Shown: in pieces, positions 1-5,615 of the stretch
How positions within the stretch are numbered: the first letter of the stretch is position 1
How the letters are laid out: each line of letters starts with the position of its first letter
Source of the DNA: Alphaproteobacteria bacterium
Lineage (GTDB): Bacteria > Pseudomonadota > Alphaproteobacteria > Rhodobacterales > Rhodobacteraceae
DNA length: 6,576 nucleotides
Direction: 5' to 3'
Assembly (NCBI GenBank): GCA_030424705.1
Contig: JAUHWJ010000119.1
Span: 1-6,576 of the forward strand
Program-made: the position numbers and the translations under genes
Notes under the pieces: model-generated
Databases searched by the model: none
What the model saw: only the letters and a program-made list of their open reading frames with translations
Told to the model about the DNA's origin: nothing

Positions 1-38
1 TTCTCAGCCCGGTCGCCCGGACGCCCCTGTCGCGCCAT
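1..38 (-). CDS. Possible 5' end of an unidentified gene, cut by the window edge
   Basis: On the minus strand an ATG (complement of 36-38) opens a frame that stays open to the window edge and reads MARQGRPGDRAE. It starts 39 bases after the rnd stop codon and in the same direction, so it could be the next gene of an rnd operon. There is no clear Shine-Dalgarno sequence, only a weak GAAG directly before the ATG, and twelve residues are too few to recognise a family. The call rests only on the open frame, its position and direction. A start further left, or no gene at all, is equally possible. Confidence 0.25.
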   Translation of the reverse strand, partial: MARQGRPGDRAE

Positions 39-77
39 CTTCGTGGCACGCCGCGCCCGGCGGCGCAACCCGGGCCC

Positions 78-1256
78 TCAGCGGTCGAGCGAGACGATCT
101 TCACCCCGCGCGGCCCGGCCGAGAGCGCGATTTCCCCCCGCTTCAGCCGCAGCGCGTCCTCCCCGAAGGCCTCGCGCCGCCAGCCCTCAAGCGCCTTCAC
201 CTCCGGCTCGTCCGCATGGGCGAGCTCGTCCAGTTCGGCGGAGGAGGCGATGAGCCGCTGCGCCACGCCGAGATCGTCCGCCTTCGCCTTCAGGAGGACG
301 CGCAGGAGCTCCGCCAGCGCCTGCCCGCCCGGCTTCTGCTTCGGCCGGTCCGGCGCGGGGGGAAGGCGAAGCGGGCGCTCCTGCCCGGCGGCGACGGCTT
401 CGAGGATCTGGTCGAGAATCTCCGGCCTCCGCCCCTCGCGCTGGAGCGCGCGGGATTCGAGCAGCTTCTCCCGGGTTGAGGGGCGGCTCGCCGCGATTTC
501 GAGGATCGCCTCGTCCTTCAGGATGCGCCCGCGCGGCTGGTCCCGCTCCTGCGCCAGCCGTTCCCGCCACTCTGCGAGCGCGCGGACGACGCCGAGGAAC
601 CGCGCGTCGGTGGAGCGGGTCTTGATCCGCTCCCACGCCGCCTCGGGCTCAGTGACATAGGTCTCCCGCGCCCTGAGGGCCTCCATTTCCGTTGAAACCC
701 ATGCTGTTCGCCCCGTCTCCTCAAGATGTGCGGAAAGCTTCTCGTAGATCACGCGAAGGTGCGTCACGTCCCCCGCGGCATAGACCAGCTGCTTTTCCGA
801 AAGCGGCCGGCGCGCCCAGTCGGTGAAGCGGGAGGATTTGTCGAGCGAGGCGCTGGCGAGGCTCCGCACCAGGGTCTCGTATCCGGCCTGGTCGCCATAG
901 CCGCAAACCATCGCGGCGATCTGCGTGTCGAAGATCGGGGCGGGCACTTCGCCCATCAGGTTGACGAAGATCTCGATGTCCTGCCTGGCGGCGTGAAAGA
1001 CCTTCAACACGCGGGGGTTCCGCATGAGGTCGAAGAGCGGCGCGAGGTCCAGCCCCGCCAGCGGATCGATCAGCGCGGCGTTCTCGGCCCCGTCCGCGTC
1101 GAGCGGCCGCGCGAGCTGCACGAGGCAGAGCTGCGGCCAATAGGTTCGCTCGCGCATGAACTCCGTATCGATCGTGACGTACTCAGCCCCGGCCATCTCC
1201 CTGCAAAGCGATTCGAGCTCGCCCTGTTCAACGATCATTCGATAGTCGCCCGCCAT
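78..1256 (-). CDS. rnd: Ribonuclease D (DEDDy 3'-5' exoribonuclease)
   Basis: The product (392 residues from the chosen start) is a cytoplasmic 3'-5' exoribonuclease; the family trims 3' ends of tRNA precursors and other structured RNAs with two metal ions. The N-terminal half is the exonuclease domain: Exo I is TIDTEF (D30, E32), Exo II is VFHAARQDIEIF (D93), and Exo III is YAAGD (Y159, D163), which makes it the DEDDy subtype. An HRDC-like helical region follows at about 206-286 and a less conserved C-terminal part ends in KIVSLDR. Length fits alphaproteobacterial RNase D. I chose the ATG at 1256 because AAGG lies 7 bases before it; an in-frame GTG at 1274 would add six residues, and an ATG at 1238 would remove six. 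It is divergent from the CPBP gene on its right. All catalytic residues are present, so it should be active. Confidence 0.95.
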   Translation of the reverse strand: MAGDYRMIVEQGELESLCREMAGAEYVTIDTEFMRERTYWPQLCLVQLARPLDADGAENAALIDPLAGLDLAPLFDLMRNPRVLKVFHAARQDIEIFVNLMGEVPAPIFDTQIAAMVCGYGDQAGYETLVRSLASASLDKSSRFTDWARRPLSEKQLVYAAGDVTHLRVIYEKLSAHLEETGRTAWVSTEMEALRARETYVTEPEAAWERIKTRSTDARFLGVVRALAEWRERLAQERDQPRGRILKDEAILEIAASRPSTREKLLESRALQREGRRPEILDQILEAVAAGQERPLRLPPAPDRPKQKPGGQALAELLRVLLKAKADDLGVAQRLIASSAELDELAHADEPEVKALEGWRREAFGEDALRLKRGEIALSAGPRGVKIVSLDR

Positions 1257-1447
1257 TGTCCGCCTTTTGGTCACGGTTCAGTCATTTTTACCTGTATCCT
1301 GAGGATCATGGATTGTATATGCGGTGTTGTGGGGGGGCGGCGTGGGGCCGAAGGACTTCCTCAACATGTGGTGGTTAATAACCGGGTTGATCGGGCTCGT
1401 GCGCCTTGCTGCGCAACGGGATCGGCGTCGATGTCGTGGGTGGAAGA
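1257..1447. other. Divergent intergenic region between rnd and the first CPBP gene
   Basis: This 191-base region must hold the start signals for both diverging genes. It is less G+C-rich than its surroundings at 1280-1320 and 1361-1390. Visible elements are an interrupted palindrome ATCCTGAGGAT (1296-1306), a minus-strand TACAAT (complement of 1312-1317) that could be a -10 box for rnd but lacks a recognisable -35, a run of seven G (1331-1337), and a second small palindrome GGTTAATAACC (1373-1383). No convincing complete promoter is visible for either direction. A very short frame, MWWLITGLIGLVRL and onward, starts at 1366 and is discussed as a finding. Confidence 0.5.
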
Positions 1448-2152
1448 ATGGCGCAGTACGGGACTGGTCATGAGGCGACGAGCGCCCTCTCCGCGTCGCC
1501 TGTGGCGGACGCGGCGGCGCTGCTTTCCCGCGGGGGGCGCAAGGCGGGGGGGAAGCGCACGCTCATCGCCGAGGGCGTGGCGGTGTTCCTTCTCCTGCCA
1601 TGTCTCGTCTTCCTCCTCGCGGGCGCCGCGGCGGCCCCGTTCCTGCTCTCCGGGATGCTGTGGACCTCGATCATCCTTCTCTCGATGTCCCGCAATTTCC
1701 TCTGGGCCGACCTCCTTCCGCGCGACGCGCTGTCCGAATGGCCGCTTCTCGCGGGCCTGACCGCCGGCTTCGCCGCAGCCGCGCTGGCGCTCGGCCTCGC
1801 CTTCGCGCCCGGTTCGCTCTTCCGCCCCGAACCCGGGATGGCGGTGCGGCTCCTCCTCTACCCGCTCCTCGTCGCCCTGCCGCTCGAACTCTTCTGCCGG
1901 GCGCTCTTCTTCCGGCGCTACGGCAGGCTTTTCACCTCCGAGAGCGGAGCAATTCTGGTCTCGGCGGCGGTCGGGGCGGTGGTCTGGTCCGCGATGGGCT
2001 GCGGCTGCGGCTTCGCCGCGTTCGGCGCGGCGACCGGAGCGGCGCTCAGCTGGGCCTATCTTCGAACCGGCCAGTTCGCGCTCTCCGTCGCGCTCAACTG
2101 GGCCACGGCGCTCGCCTTCTTCCTCATCGCGCCGGGGCTCGCGGAGTTCTGA
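1448..2152 (+). CDS. CPBP-family membrane protein, degenerate (no catalytic histidines)
   Basis: This is a 234-residue polytopic inner-membrane protein with hydrophobic segments near 42-60, 62-80, 100-120, 131-148, 167-183, 186-200 and 208-228. The stretch LYPLLVALPLELFCRALFF, then RRYGRLF, and later WAYLRTG match the CPBP (Abi/CAAX protease-type) family and the neighbouring gene at 2927-3586. Motif 1 keeps one glutamate and the arginine (E147, R151). The histidine motifs are gone: the FxxxH region reads AVVWSAMGCGCG, and the third-motif histidine is N217. The only histidine in the protein is H8, outside the membrane domain. Family members with intact motifs are intramembrane proteases or related membrane proteins; this one is probably not a protease and may have a structural or regulatory role. 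Start: the ATG at 1448 follows GGTGGAAG closely; an in-frame TTG at 1406 would add 14 residues. Confidence 0.8.
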   Translation: MAQYGTGHEATSALSASPVADAAALLSRGGRKAGGKRTLIAEGVAVFLLLPCLVFLLAGAAAAPFLLSGMLWTSIILLSMSRNFLWADLLPRDALSEWPLLAGLTAGFAAAALALGLAFAPGSLFRPEPGMAVRLLLYPLLVALPLELFCRALFFRRYGRLFTSESGAILVSAAVGAVVWSAMGCGCGFAAFGAATGAALSWAYLRTGQFALSVALNWATALAFFLIAPGLAEF

Positions 2153-2182
2153 TCGGAGCGCCGGAATTTCGCCGCTTTCGCG

Positions 2183-2188
2183 TATGAT
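2183..2188 (+). promoter_or_regulatory. Possible -10 element upstream of the lipoprotein gene
   Basis: TATGAT matches the sigma-70 -10 consensus at five of six positions and lies about 50 bases before the lipoprotein start in an 86-base gap. No good -35 hexamer is seen 16-18 bases upstream, where the sequence is GCCGGA, so this is only a candidate. Confidence 0.25.
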
Positions 2189-2226
2189 CACCGCGCGCCG
2201 CGTCCGAAGGGGCGCAGGCTTGCCTT

Positions 2227-2231
2227 GGAGG
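2227..2231 (+). promoter_or_regulatory. Ribosome binding site that decides the lipoprotein start
   Basis: GGAGG is a strong Shine-Dalgarno core. Three in-frame ATGs follow at 2233, 2239 and 2242. The first is only one base from the core, too close for initiation. The second has a 7-base spacer and the third a 10-base spacer, so 2239 is the best start. Confidence 0.7.
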
Positions 2232-2238
2232 GATGGGA

Positions 2239-2874
2239 ATGATGACAAGATGCGTGGCGGCGCTTGCCGCTGTGGGCCTTCTGGCCGCGTGCCAGCCTGA
2301 CGGGACTGTGGGCCAGCGCACCGGCGCCGGCGCGATCCTCGGCGCCGTCGGCGGCGCCGTCGTAGGCGGGCTGATCGGGGACCGGCGGGGCGCCCTGATC
2401 GGCGCGGGCATCGGCACGGTCGCCGGCGCCGCCGTGGGCGCCCAACTCGACGCGCAGCAGCGCGAGCTAGAGCGCAACCTCGAAGGCACGGGCGCGACCG
2501 TCACAAACACCGGCGAGGAAATCCTCGTGAACCTGCCGGCAGGCGTCACCTTCGCCTTCGACCGGGCGGAGATCCAGCCGCAATTCGTCGAGCCGCTCAC
2601 CCGCGTCTCCCGCACGCTGGCGCAGTATGAGAGCAGCCTGATCGACGTTGTGGGCCATACCGACAGCGTGGGCTCCGCCGCCTACAATCAGGATCTGAGC
2701 CAGCGCCGCGCCGATGCGGTGGCGGATTTCATGTCCCGCCGCGGCGTTCTGCCGGCGCGCATCGCCGCCTTCGGGCGCGGGGAGGATCAGCCCGTCGCCT
2801 CGAACGAGACGGAATCGGGCCGCGCGCTGAACCGGCGGGTCGAGATCGTCATCACGCCGCTCACCGAAGGATGA
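2239..2874 (+). CDS. OmpA-family outer-membrane lipoprotein with glycine-zipper segment
   Basis: The 211-residue product begins with a lipoprotein signal peptide whose lipobox LAAC places the lipidated cysteine at C18; the next residue is Q rather than D, so Lol sorting to the outer membrane is expected. Residues about 29-71 are a glycine-rich zipper (GAVGGAVVGGLIGDRRG, then GALIGAGIGTVAGAAVG). The C-terminal OmpA-like domain, about 95-207, contains GHTDSVG and LSQRRADAV. D142 and R157 occupy the positions that bind diaminopimelate of peptidoglycan in OmpA-type domains. This is the domain order of YiaD-type lipoproteins, so the likely role is tethering the outer membrane to the cell wall. It lies between two CPBP-family genes on the same strand. 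Length and motifs are complete. The exact cellular role is inferred from the family. Confidence 0.92.
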   Translation: MMTRCVAALAAVGLLAACQPDGTVGQRTGAGAILGAVGGAVVGGLIGDRRGALIGAGIGTVAGAAVGAQLDAQQRELERNLEGTGATVTNTGEEILVNLPAGVTFAFDRAEIQPQFVEPLTRVSRTLAQYESSLIDVVGHTDSVGSAAYNQDLSQRRADAVADFMSRRGVLPARIAAFGRGEDQPVASNETESGRALNRRVEIVITPLTEG

Positions 2875-2881
2875 GCGGCCG

Positions 2882-2909
2882 GGCGCGGCGCTTGACCGGG
2901 CGCCGCGCC
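2882..2909. repeat. GC-rich inverted repeat after the lipoprotein gene
   Basis: Perfect 10-base arms, GGCGCGGCGC (2882-2891) and GCGCCGCGCC (2900-2909), enclose the 8-base loop TTGACCGG. It starts 7 bases after the lipoprotein stop codon. A very stable RNA hairpin is expected, but no T-run follows, so it is at best an atypical terminator or a 3'-end stabiliser. The loop contains TTGACC, a good -35 hexamer for the next gene. A nearly identical stem occurs at 3572-3596. Confidence 0.6.
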
Positions 2910-2920
2910 GCGCCACCCTC
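2892..2920 (+). promoter_or_regulatory. Candidate promoter for the second CPBP gene
   Basis: TTGACC (2892-2897) matches the -35 consensus at five of six positions. With a 17-base spacer the -10 position would be ACCCTC (2915-2920), a poor match. Transcription would then begin at about 2927, the A of the ATG, which would give a leaderless or nearly leaderless message. This agrees with the absence of a Shine-Dalgarno sequence before that ATG, but the weak -10 keeps confidence low. Confidence 0.3.
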
Positions 2921-2926
2921 GGCCCC

Positions 2927-3586
2927 ATGACCGACGCGACAGCCTTCGCCGCCGCCCCCTCGCGGGCCCGCCTCTGGGCGGAGTTCATCGCCCTCTTCGT
3001 GGGCCTGCCGCTCCTCATGGCGGCGACCTTCGGGCTCTACCCGCTTTTTCCGGTTCTGCTCGGCCTCGCCGGGCTCGCCTGCCTTCTTCTGCATCTCTCG
3101 CCCGCCTGGCGCTGGCGGAAGCTCCTGAAGGGGCCCGTCCTCGGCGAATGGCGGCTGATCCTGCTCTTCTCCGCCGCCACCGCGGCGGTGAGCTACGTCG
3201 TTATCATGCAGGCGGCGCCGCAGCGCTTCCTCTCCCTGCCGATGTGGAACACCGGCCTCTGGCTCGCGATCATGGCGCTCTATCCGCTTCTCTCCGCCTT
3301 GCCTCAGGAGCTGATCTACCGCTCGCTCTTCTTCGAGCGCTACGGCGCGCTCTTCCCCTCGAAAGCGGTCGCCATCGCGGCGAACGGCGCGGCCTTCGCG
3401 CTCGGCCATCTCTTCTTCGGCCATTGGGTGACCATCGTGATGACGGGGATCGGCGGCGCCTTCATGGGCTGGGCCTATCTCCGGAACGGCTCGCTCGGCC
3501 TCGCCTGGGTGATCCATTCGCTGGCGGGGCAGATCCTCTTCACCTTCGGGCTCGGCATCTACTTCTACCACGGCGCGGCGGGGTAG
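2927..3586 (+). CDS. CPBP-family intramembrane metalloprotease-like protein
   Basis: The 219-residue inner-membrane protein has about seven hydrophobic segments (near 20-40, 42-58, 74-95, 108-126, 147-165, 168-186 and 190-212). It carries the CPBP family signatures: motif 1 is ALPQELIYRSLFFERYG with E128 and R132 (QE in place of the common EE), motif 2 is FALGH with H161 plus a nearby H166, and motif 3 contains H197 in WVIHSLAG. These residues form the putative metal-binding active site of the Abi/CAAX prenyl protease-type family. Bacterial substrates are mostly unknown, so a specific substrate cannot be named. It is the intact counterpart of the degenerate gene at 1448-2152. The ATG at 2927 has no Shine-Dalgarno sequence (CTCGGCCCC precedes it); no better start is visible. 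The stop codon lies in the loop of a hairpin. Confidence 0.85.
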   Translation: MTDATAFAAAPSRARLWAEFIALFVGLPLLMAATFGLYPLFPVLLGLAGLACLLLHLSPAWRWRKLLKGPVLGEWRLILLFSAATAAVSYVVIMQAAPQRFLSLPMWNTGLWLAIMALYPLLSALPQELIYRSLFFERYGALFPSKAVAIAANGAAFALGHLFFGHWVTIVMTGIGGAFMGWAYLRNGSLGLAWVIHSLAGQILFTFGLGIYFYHGAAG

Positions 3587-3596
3587 GCGCCGCGCC
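3572..3596. repeat. GC-rich inverted repeat spanning the CPBP stop codon
   Basis: Arms GGCGCGGCG (3572-3580) and CGCCGCGCC (3588-3596) form a perfect 9-base stem with a 7-base loop (GGGTAGG) that contains the TAG stop codon of the CPBP gene. The arm sequences repeat those of the hairpin at 2882-2909. No T-run follows; TTGACTTGACC comes directly after. Possible roles are an atypical terminator or mRNA 3'-end protection. Confidence 0.55.
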
Positions 3597-3607
3597 TTGA
3601 CTTGACC
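3597..3607 (+). promoter_or_regulatory. Candidate -35 element(s) of the aspS promoter
   Basis: Two overlapping -35-like hexamers, TTGACT (3597-3602) and TTGACC (3602-3607), lie 45-55 bases before the aspS start. The -10 positions downstream (for example TTTCTC at 3620-3625) are poor matches to consensus. A promoter here fits the need for independent expression of an essential gene, but only the -35 is visible. Confidence 0.35.
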
Positions 3608-3651
3608 GCCGCCCTGTCGTTTCTCCGCCCCTGCCTTTCCGGGAGACGAAG

Positions 3652-5505
3652 ATGCACCGCTACCGCAGCCATACCTGCGCCGCTCTCGGCGCCGCCCATG
3701 TGGGCGAGACCGTCCGCCTCGCCGGCTGGGTGCACCGCGTGCGGGATCATGGCGGCGTGCTCTTCATCGACCTGCGGGACCATTACGGCGTCACCCAGAT
3801 CATCGCGGATGCGGACAGCCCGGCCTTCCGCGATGTCGAGCGCGTGCGCGCCGAATGGGTGATCCGCATCGACGGCGTGGTGAAGGCCCGCGCCCCCGAA
3901 CTCGTGAACCCGAAGATCCCGACCGGGGAGATCGAGGTCTTCATCCGGGAGCTTGAGGTGCTTTCGGAGGCGGAGGAGCTGCCGCTGCCTGTCTTCGGCG
4001 AGCTGGACTATCCGGAGGAGACGCGCCTCAAATACCGCTTCCTCGACCTGAGGCGGGACCGGCTGCACCAGTCCATCGTGCTTCGCTCGAAGGTCATCGC
4101 CTCGATCCGCCGGCGGATGACCGATCTCGGCTTCATGGAGTACCAGACGCCGATCCTCACCGCCTCCTCGCCCGAGGGCGCGCGGGATTTCCTCGTCCCC
4201 TCCCGCCTCCATCCCGGCAAGTTCTACGCGCTGCCGCAGGCGCCGCAGCAGTTCAAGCAGCTGATCATGGTCGCGGGCTTCGACCGCTATTTCCAGATCG
4301 CCCCCTGCTTCCGGGACGAGGACCCGCGGGCGGACCGGAGCCCCGGCGAGTTCTACCAGCTCGACCTCGAAATGAGCTTCGTCGAGCAGGAGGACGTGTT
4401 CCGCGCCATCGAGCCCCTGATGCGCGGCGTTTTCGAGGAATTCGGCGGCGGTCGCCCCGTCACGCCGACCTTCCCCCGCATCCCCTATCGCGAGTCGATG
4501 CTGAAATACGGCTCCGACAAGCCGGACCTCCGGAACCCGATCGAGATGCAGGTGGTGAGCGAGCATTTCGCCGGCTCGGGCTTCAAGGTCTTCGCGTCCA
4601 TGCTGGAAAACCCCGGCATGGAGATCCGCGCCATCCCCGCTCCCGGCGGCGGCTCCCGCGCCTTCTGCGACCGGATGAACGCCTGGGCGCAGAAGCAGGG
4701 CCTGCCGGGGATGGGCTATATCTTCTGGCGGGAGGAGATTGCTGAACTCACGGTTGAAACGACGGTTCAACGTTCGGATGGTGTCGTGACTTCTGAGAAA
4801 GTAGTTCGGCGGTTCCCCTCAGGTGCCGGCCCGCTCGCGAAGAACATCGGCCCCGAGCGCACCGAGGCGCTGCGCCTCCAGCTCGGCCTGAAGGCCGGGG
4901 ACGCCGCCTTCTTCCTAGGCGGCGACCCGGCGAAGTTCGTGGACGTGGCGGGCAAGGCCCGGAACGTGATCTGGGCCGAGCTTCAGCCGAACGAGGACTG
5001 GAAGAACGAGTTCAAGTTCTGCTGGATCGTCGATTTCCCGATGTATGAGCGCGATCCGGAGACGGGGAAGCTCGACTTCAGCCACAACCCCTTCTCCATG
5101 CCGCAGGGCGGGCTCGAAGCCCTGAACGCAGCGGACCCGCTGGACGTGCTCGGCTACCAGTATGACATCGTCTGCAACGGCGTGGAGCTCTCCTCCGGTG
5201 CGATCCGGAACCACAAGCCGGAAATCATGTATCGCGCCTTCGAGATCGTCGGCCATGACAAGACCTTCGTGGACGAGCATTTCGGCGGCATGATCGACGC
5301 CTTCCGCTACGGCGCCCCCCCGCATGGCGGCATCGCGCCCGGCATCGACCGGATGGTGATGCTGCTGGCCGATGCGGAGAACATCCGCGAGGTCATCATG
5401 TTCCCGATGAACCAGCGCGCCGAAGACCTGATGATGGGCGCCCCCGCCGCGCCGACGAACGAGCAGCTCAGGGAGCTGGGTCTGAGGCTCGCGCCGAAGG
5501 GGTAG
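3652..5505 (+). CDS. aspS: Aspartate--tRNA(Asp/Asn) ligase (class IIb aminoacyl-tRNA synthetase)
   Basis: The 617-residue cytoplasmic enzyme activates aspartate with ATP and charges tRNA-Asp. Domains in order: N-terminal OB-fold anticodon-binding domain (about 1-105, [19 protein letters not shown]), class II catalytic core with motif 2 [19 protein letters not shown] (220-238) and motif 3 [12 protein letters not shown] (560-571), and between these the bacterial GAD insertion domain (about 285-425). H33 stands where E. coli has L30 and Pseudomonas aeruginosa H31, a residue linked to relaxed tRNA recognition, so it probably also makes Asp-tRNA(Asn) for GatCAB. GGGAGA lies 6 bases before the ATG. 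The protein is longer than the usual 590 or so residues because of an unusual in-frame stretch at 361-391 with A/T-ending codons. A terminator-like hairpin follows. The identity is certain; the tRNA specificity is inferred. Confidence 0.97.
   Translation: MHRYRSHTCAALGAAHVGETVRLAGWVHRVRDHGGVLFIDLRDHYGVTQIIADADSPAFRDVERVRAEWVIRIDGVVKARAPELVNPKIPTGEIEVFIRELEVLSEAEELPLPVFGELDYPEETRLKYRFLDLRRDRLHQSIVLRSKVIASIRRRMTDLGFMEYQTPILTASSPEGARDFLVPSRLHPGKFYALPQAPQQFKQLIMVAGFDRYFQIAPCFRDEDPRADRSPGEFYQLDLEMSFVEQEDVFRAIEPLMRGVFEEFGGGRPVTPTFPRIPYRESMLKYGSDKPDLRNPIEMQVVSEHFAGSGFKVFASMLENPGMEIRAIPAPGGGSRAFCDRMNAWAQKQGLPGMGYIFWREEIAELTVETTVQRSDGVVTSEKVVRRFPSGAGPLAKNIGPERTEALRLQLGLKAGDAAFFLGGDPAKFVDVAGKARNVIWAELQPNEDWKNEFKFCWIVDFPMYERDPETGKLDFSHNPFSMPQGGLEALNAADPLDVLGYQYDIVCNGVELSSGAIRNHKPEIMYRAFEIVGHDKTFVDEHFGGMIDAFRYGAPPHGGIAPGIDRMVMLLADAENIREVIMFPMNQRAEDLMMGAPAAPTNEQLRELGLRLAPKG
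4738..4824 (+). other. In-frame compositional island within aspS (possible insertion)
   Basis: In these 29 codons (residues 363-391) 17 end in A or T (ATT, GCT, GAA, GTT, CAA, CGT, ACT, AAA, GTA and others), while the flanks nearly always end in G or C. Bases 4741-4800 contain 30 G+C of 60; I count 39 of 60 in the 60 bases before and 45 of 60 in 4821-4880. The encoded peptide, between YIFWR and [12 protein letters not shown], is about 23 residues longer than the Rhodobacteraceae AspRS loop as I recall it. It contains GTTGAA (4753-4758) and TTCAAC (4766-4771), a small inverted repeat. The frame is preserved and there is no stop. Confidence 0.6.
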
Positions 5506-5516
5506 GGGCTCCGGTC

Positions 5517-5553
5517 TAGCGGCTGGCGCGCTTCGGCGCGCAAACCGCTATTT
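5517..5553 (+). terminator. Terminator-like hairpin after aspS
   Basis: An outer stem TAGCGG (5517-5522) with CCGCTA (5545-5550) encloses an inner stem GCGCGC (5526-5531) with GCGCGC (5536-5541), separated by a small internal loop. The inner stem is capped by the very stable C(TTCG)G tetraloop. It begins 12 bases after the aspS stop codon and runs into TTT followed by TCTGATTGCTCTTT, a T-rich but interrupted tail. A rho-independent terminator for aspS is the natural reading. It also separates aspS from the convergent hydrolase gene. Confidence 0.65.
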
Positions 5554-5575
5554 CTGATTGCTCTTTATAATCAGA
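5553..5575. repeat. A/T-rich inverted repeat between convergent genes
   Basis: TCTGATT (5553-5559) and AATCAGA (5569-5575) form a 7-base stem around a 9-base loop, immediately after the stronger aspS terminator hairpin. On the minus strand it lies downstream of the hydrolase stop codon, so it might contribute to ending that transcript. The stem is weak and the role is uncertain. Confidence 0.35.
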
Positions 5576-5615
5576 TATTTGACCCCCCTGTGCAATGTGC
5601 GCATCCCCTCGCGCC

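Noticed and set aside
55..75. Inverted repeat GCCCGG/CCGGGC just after the rnd stop codon
   Set aside because: Six-base arms with a 9-base loop and no T-run on the transcribed side; such short GC repeats are expected by chance in this composition.
1406..1447. TTG at 1406 as the start of the first CPBP gene
   Set aside because: It is a rare start codon with no Shine-Dalgarno sequence; the ATG at 1448 has a purine-rich GGTGGAAG directly upstream and removes a segment without family similarity.
726..1760. Long plus-strand open frame (344 codons) opposite rnd and running into the CPBP gene
   Set aside because: It is antisense to the clear RNase D exonuclease motifs, has an arginine-rich low-complexity end and no recognisable domain. 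Long antisense frames are common at this G+C content.
1361..2248. Minus-strand open frame of 295 codons opposite the first CPBP gene
   Set aside because: It is an extremely E/R/G-rich low-complexity translation with no motif, whereas the plus-strand frame shows transmembrane segments and CPBP motifs.
3565..4770. Long minus-strand open frame (401 codons) opposite aspS
   Set aside because: It is the antisense shadow of a highly conserved aspS reading frame; its composition (rich in H, E, D, R, A) is typical of a reversed high-G+C gene.
4738..4824. The compositional island in aspS read as a frameshift or pseudogene
   Set aside because: The frame continues without a stop into conserved AspRS sequence on both sides and all catalytic motifs are present, so aspS is intact.
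5566..5571. Perfect TATAAT on the plus strand between aspS and the hydrolase gene
   Set aside because: No -35 element at the right distance (AACCGC region), no plus-strand gene downstream, and it lies in the A/T-rich loop and stem after the terminator. A chance match is more likely than a promoter.
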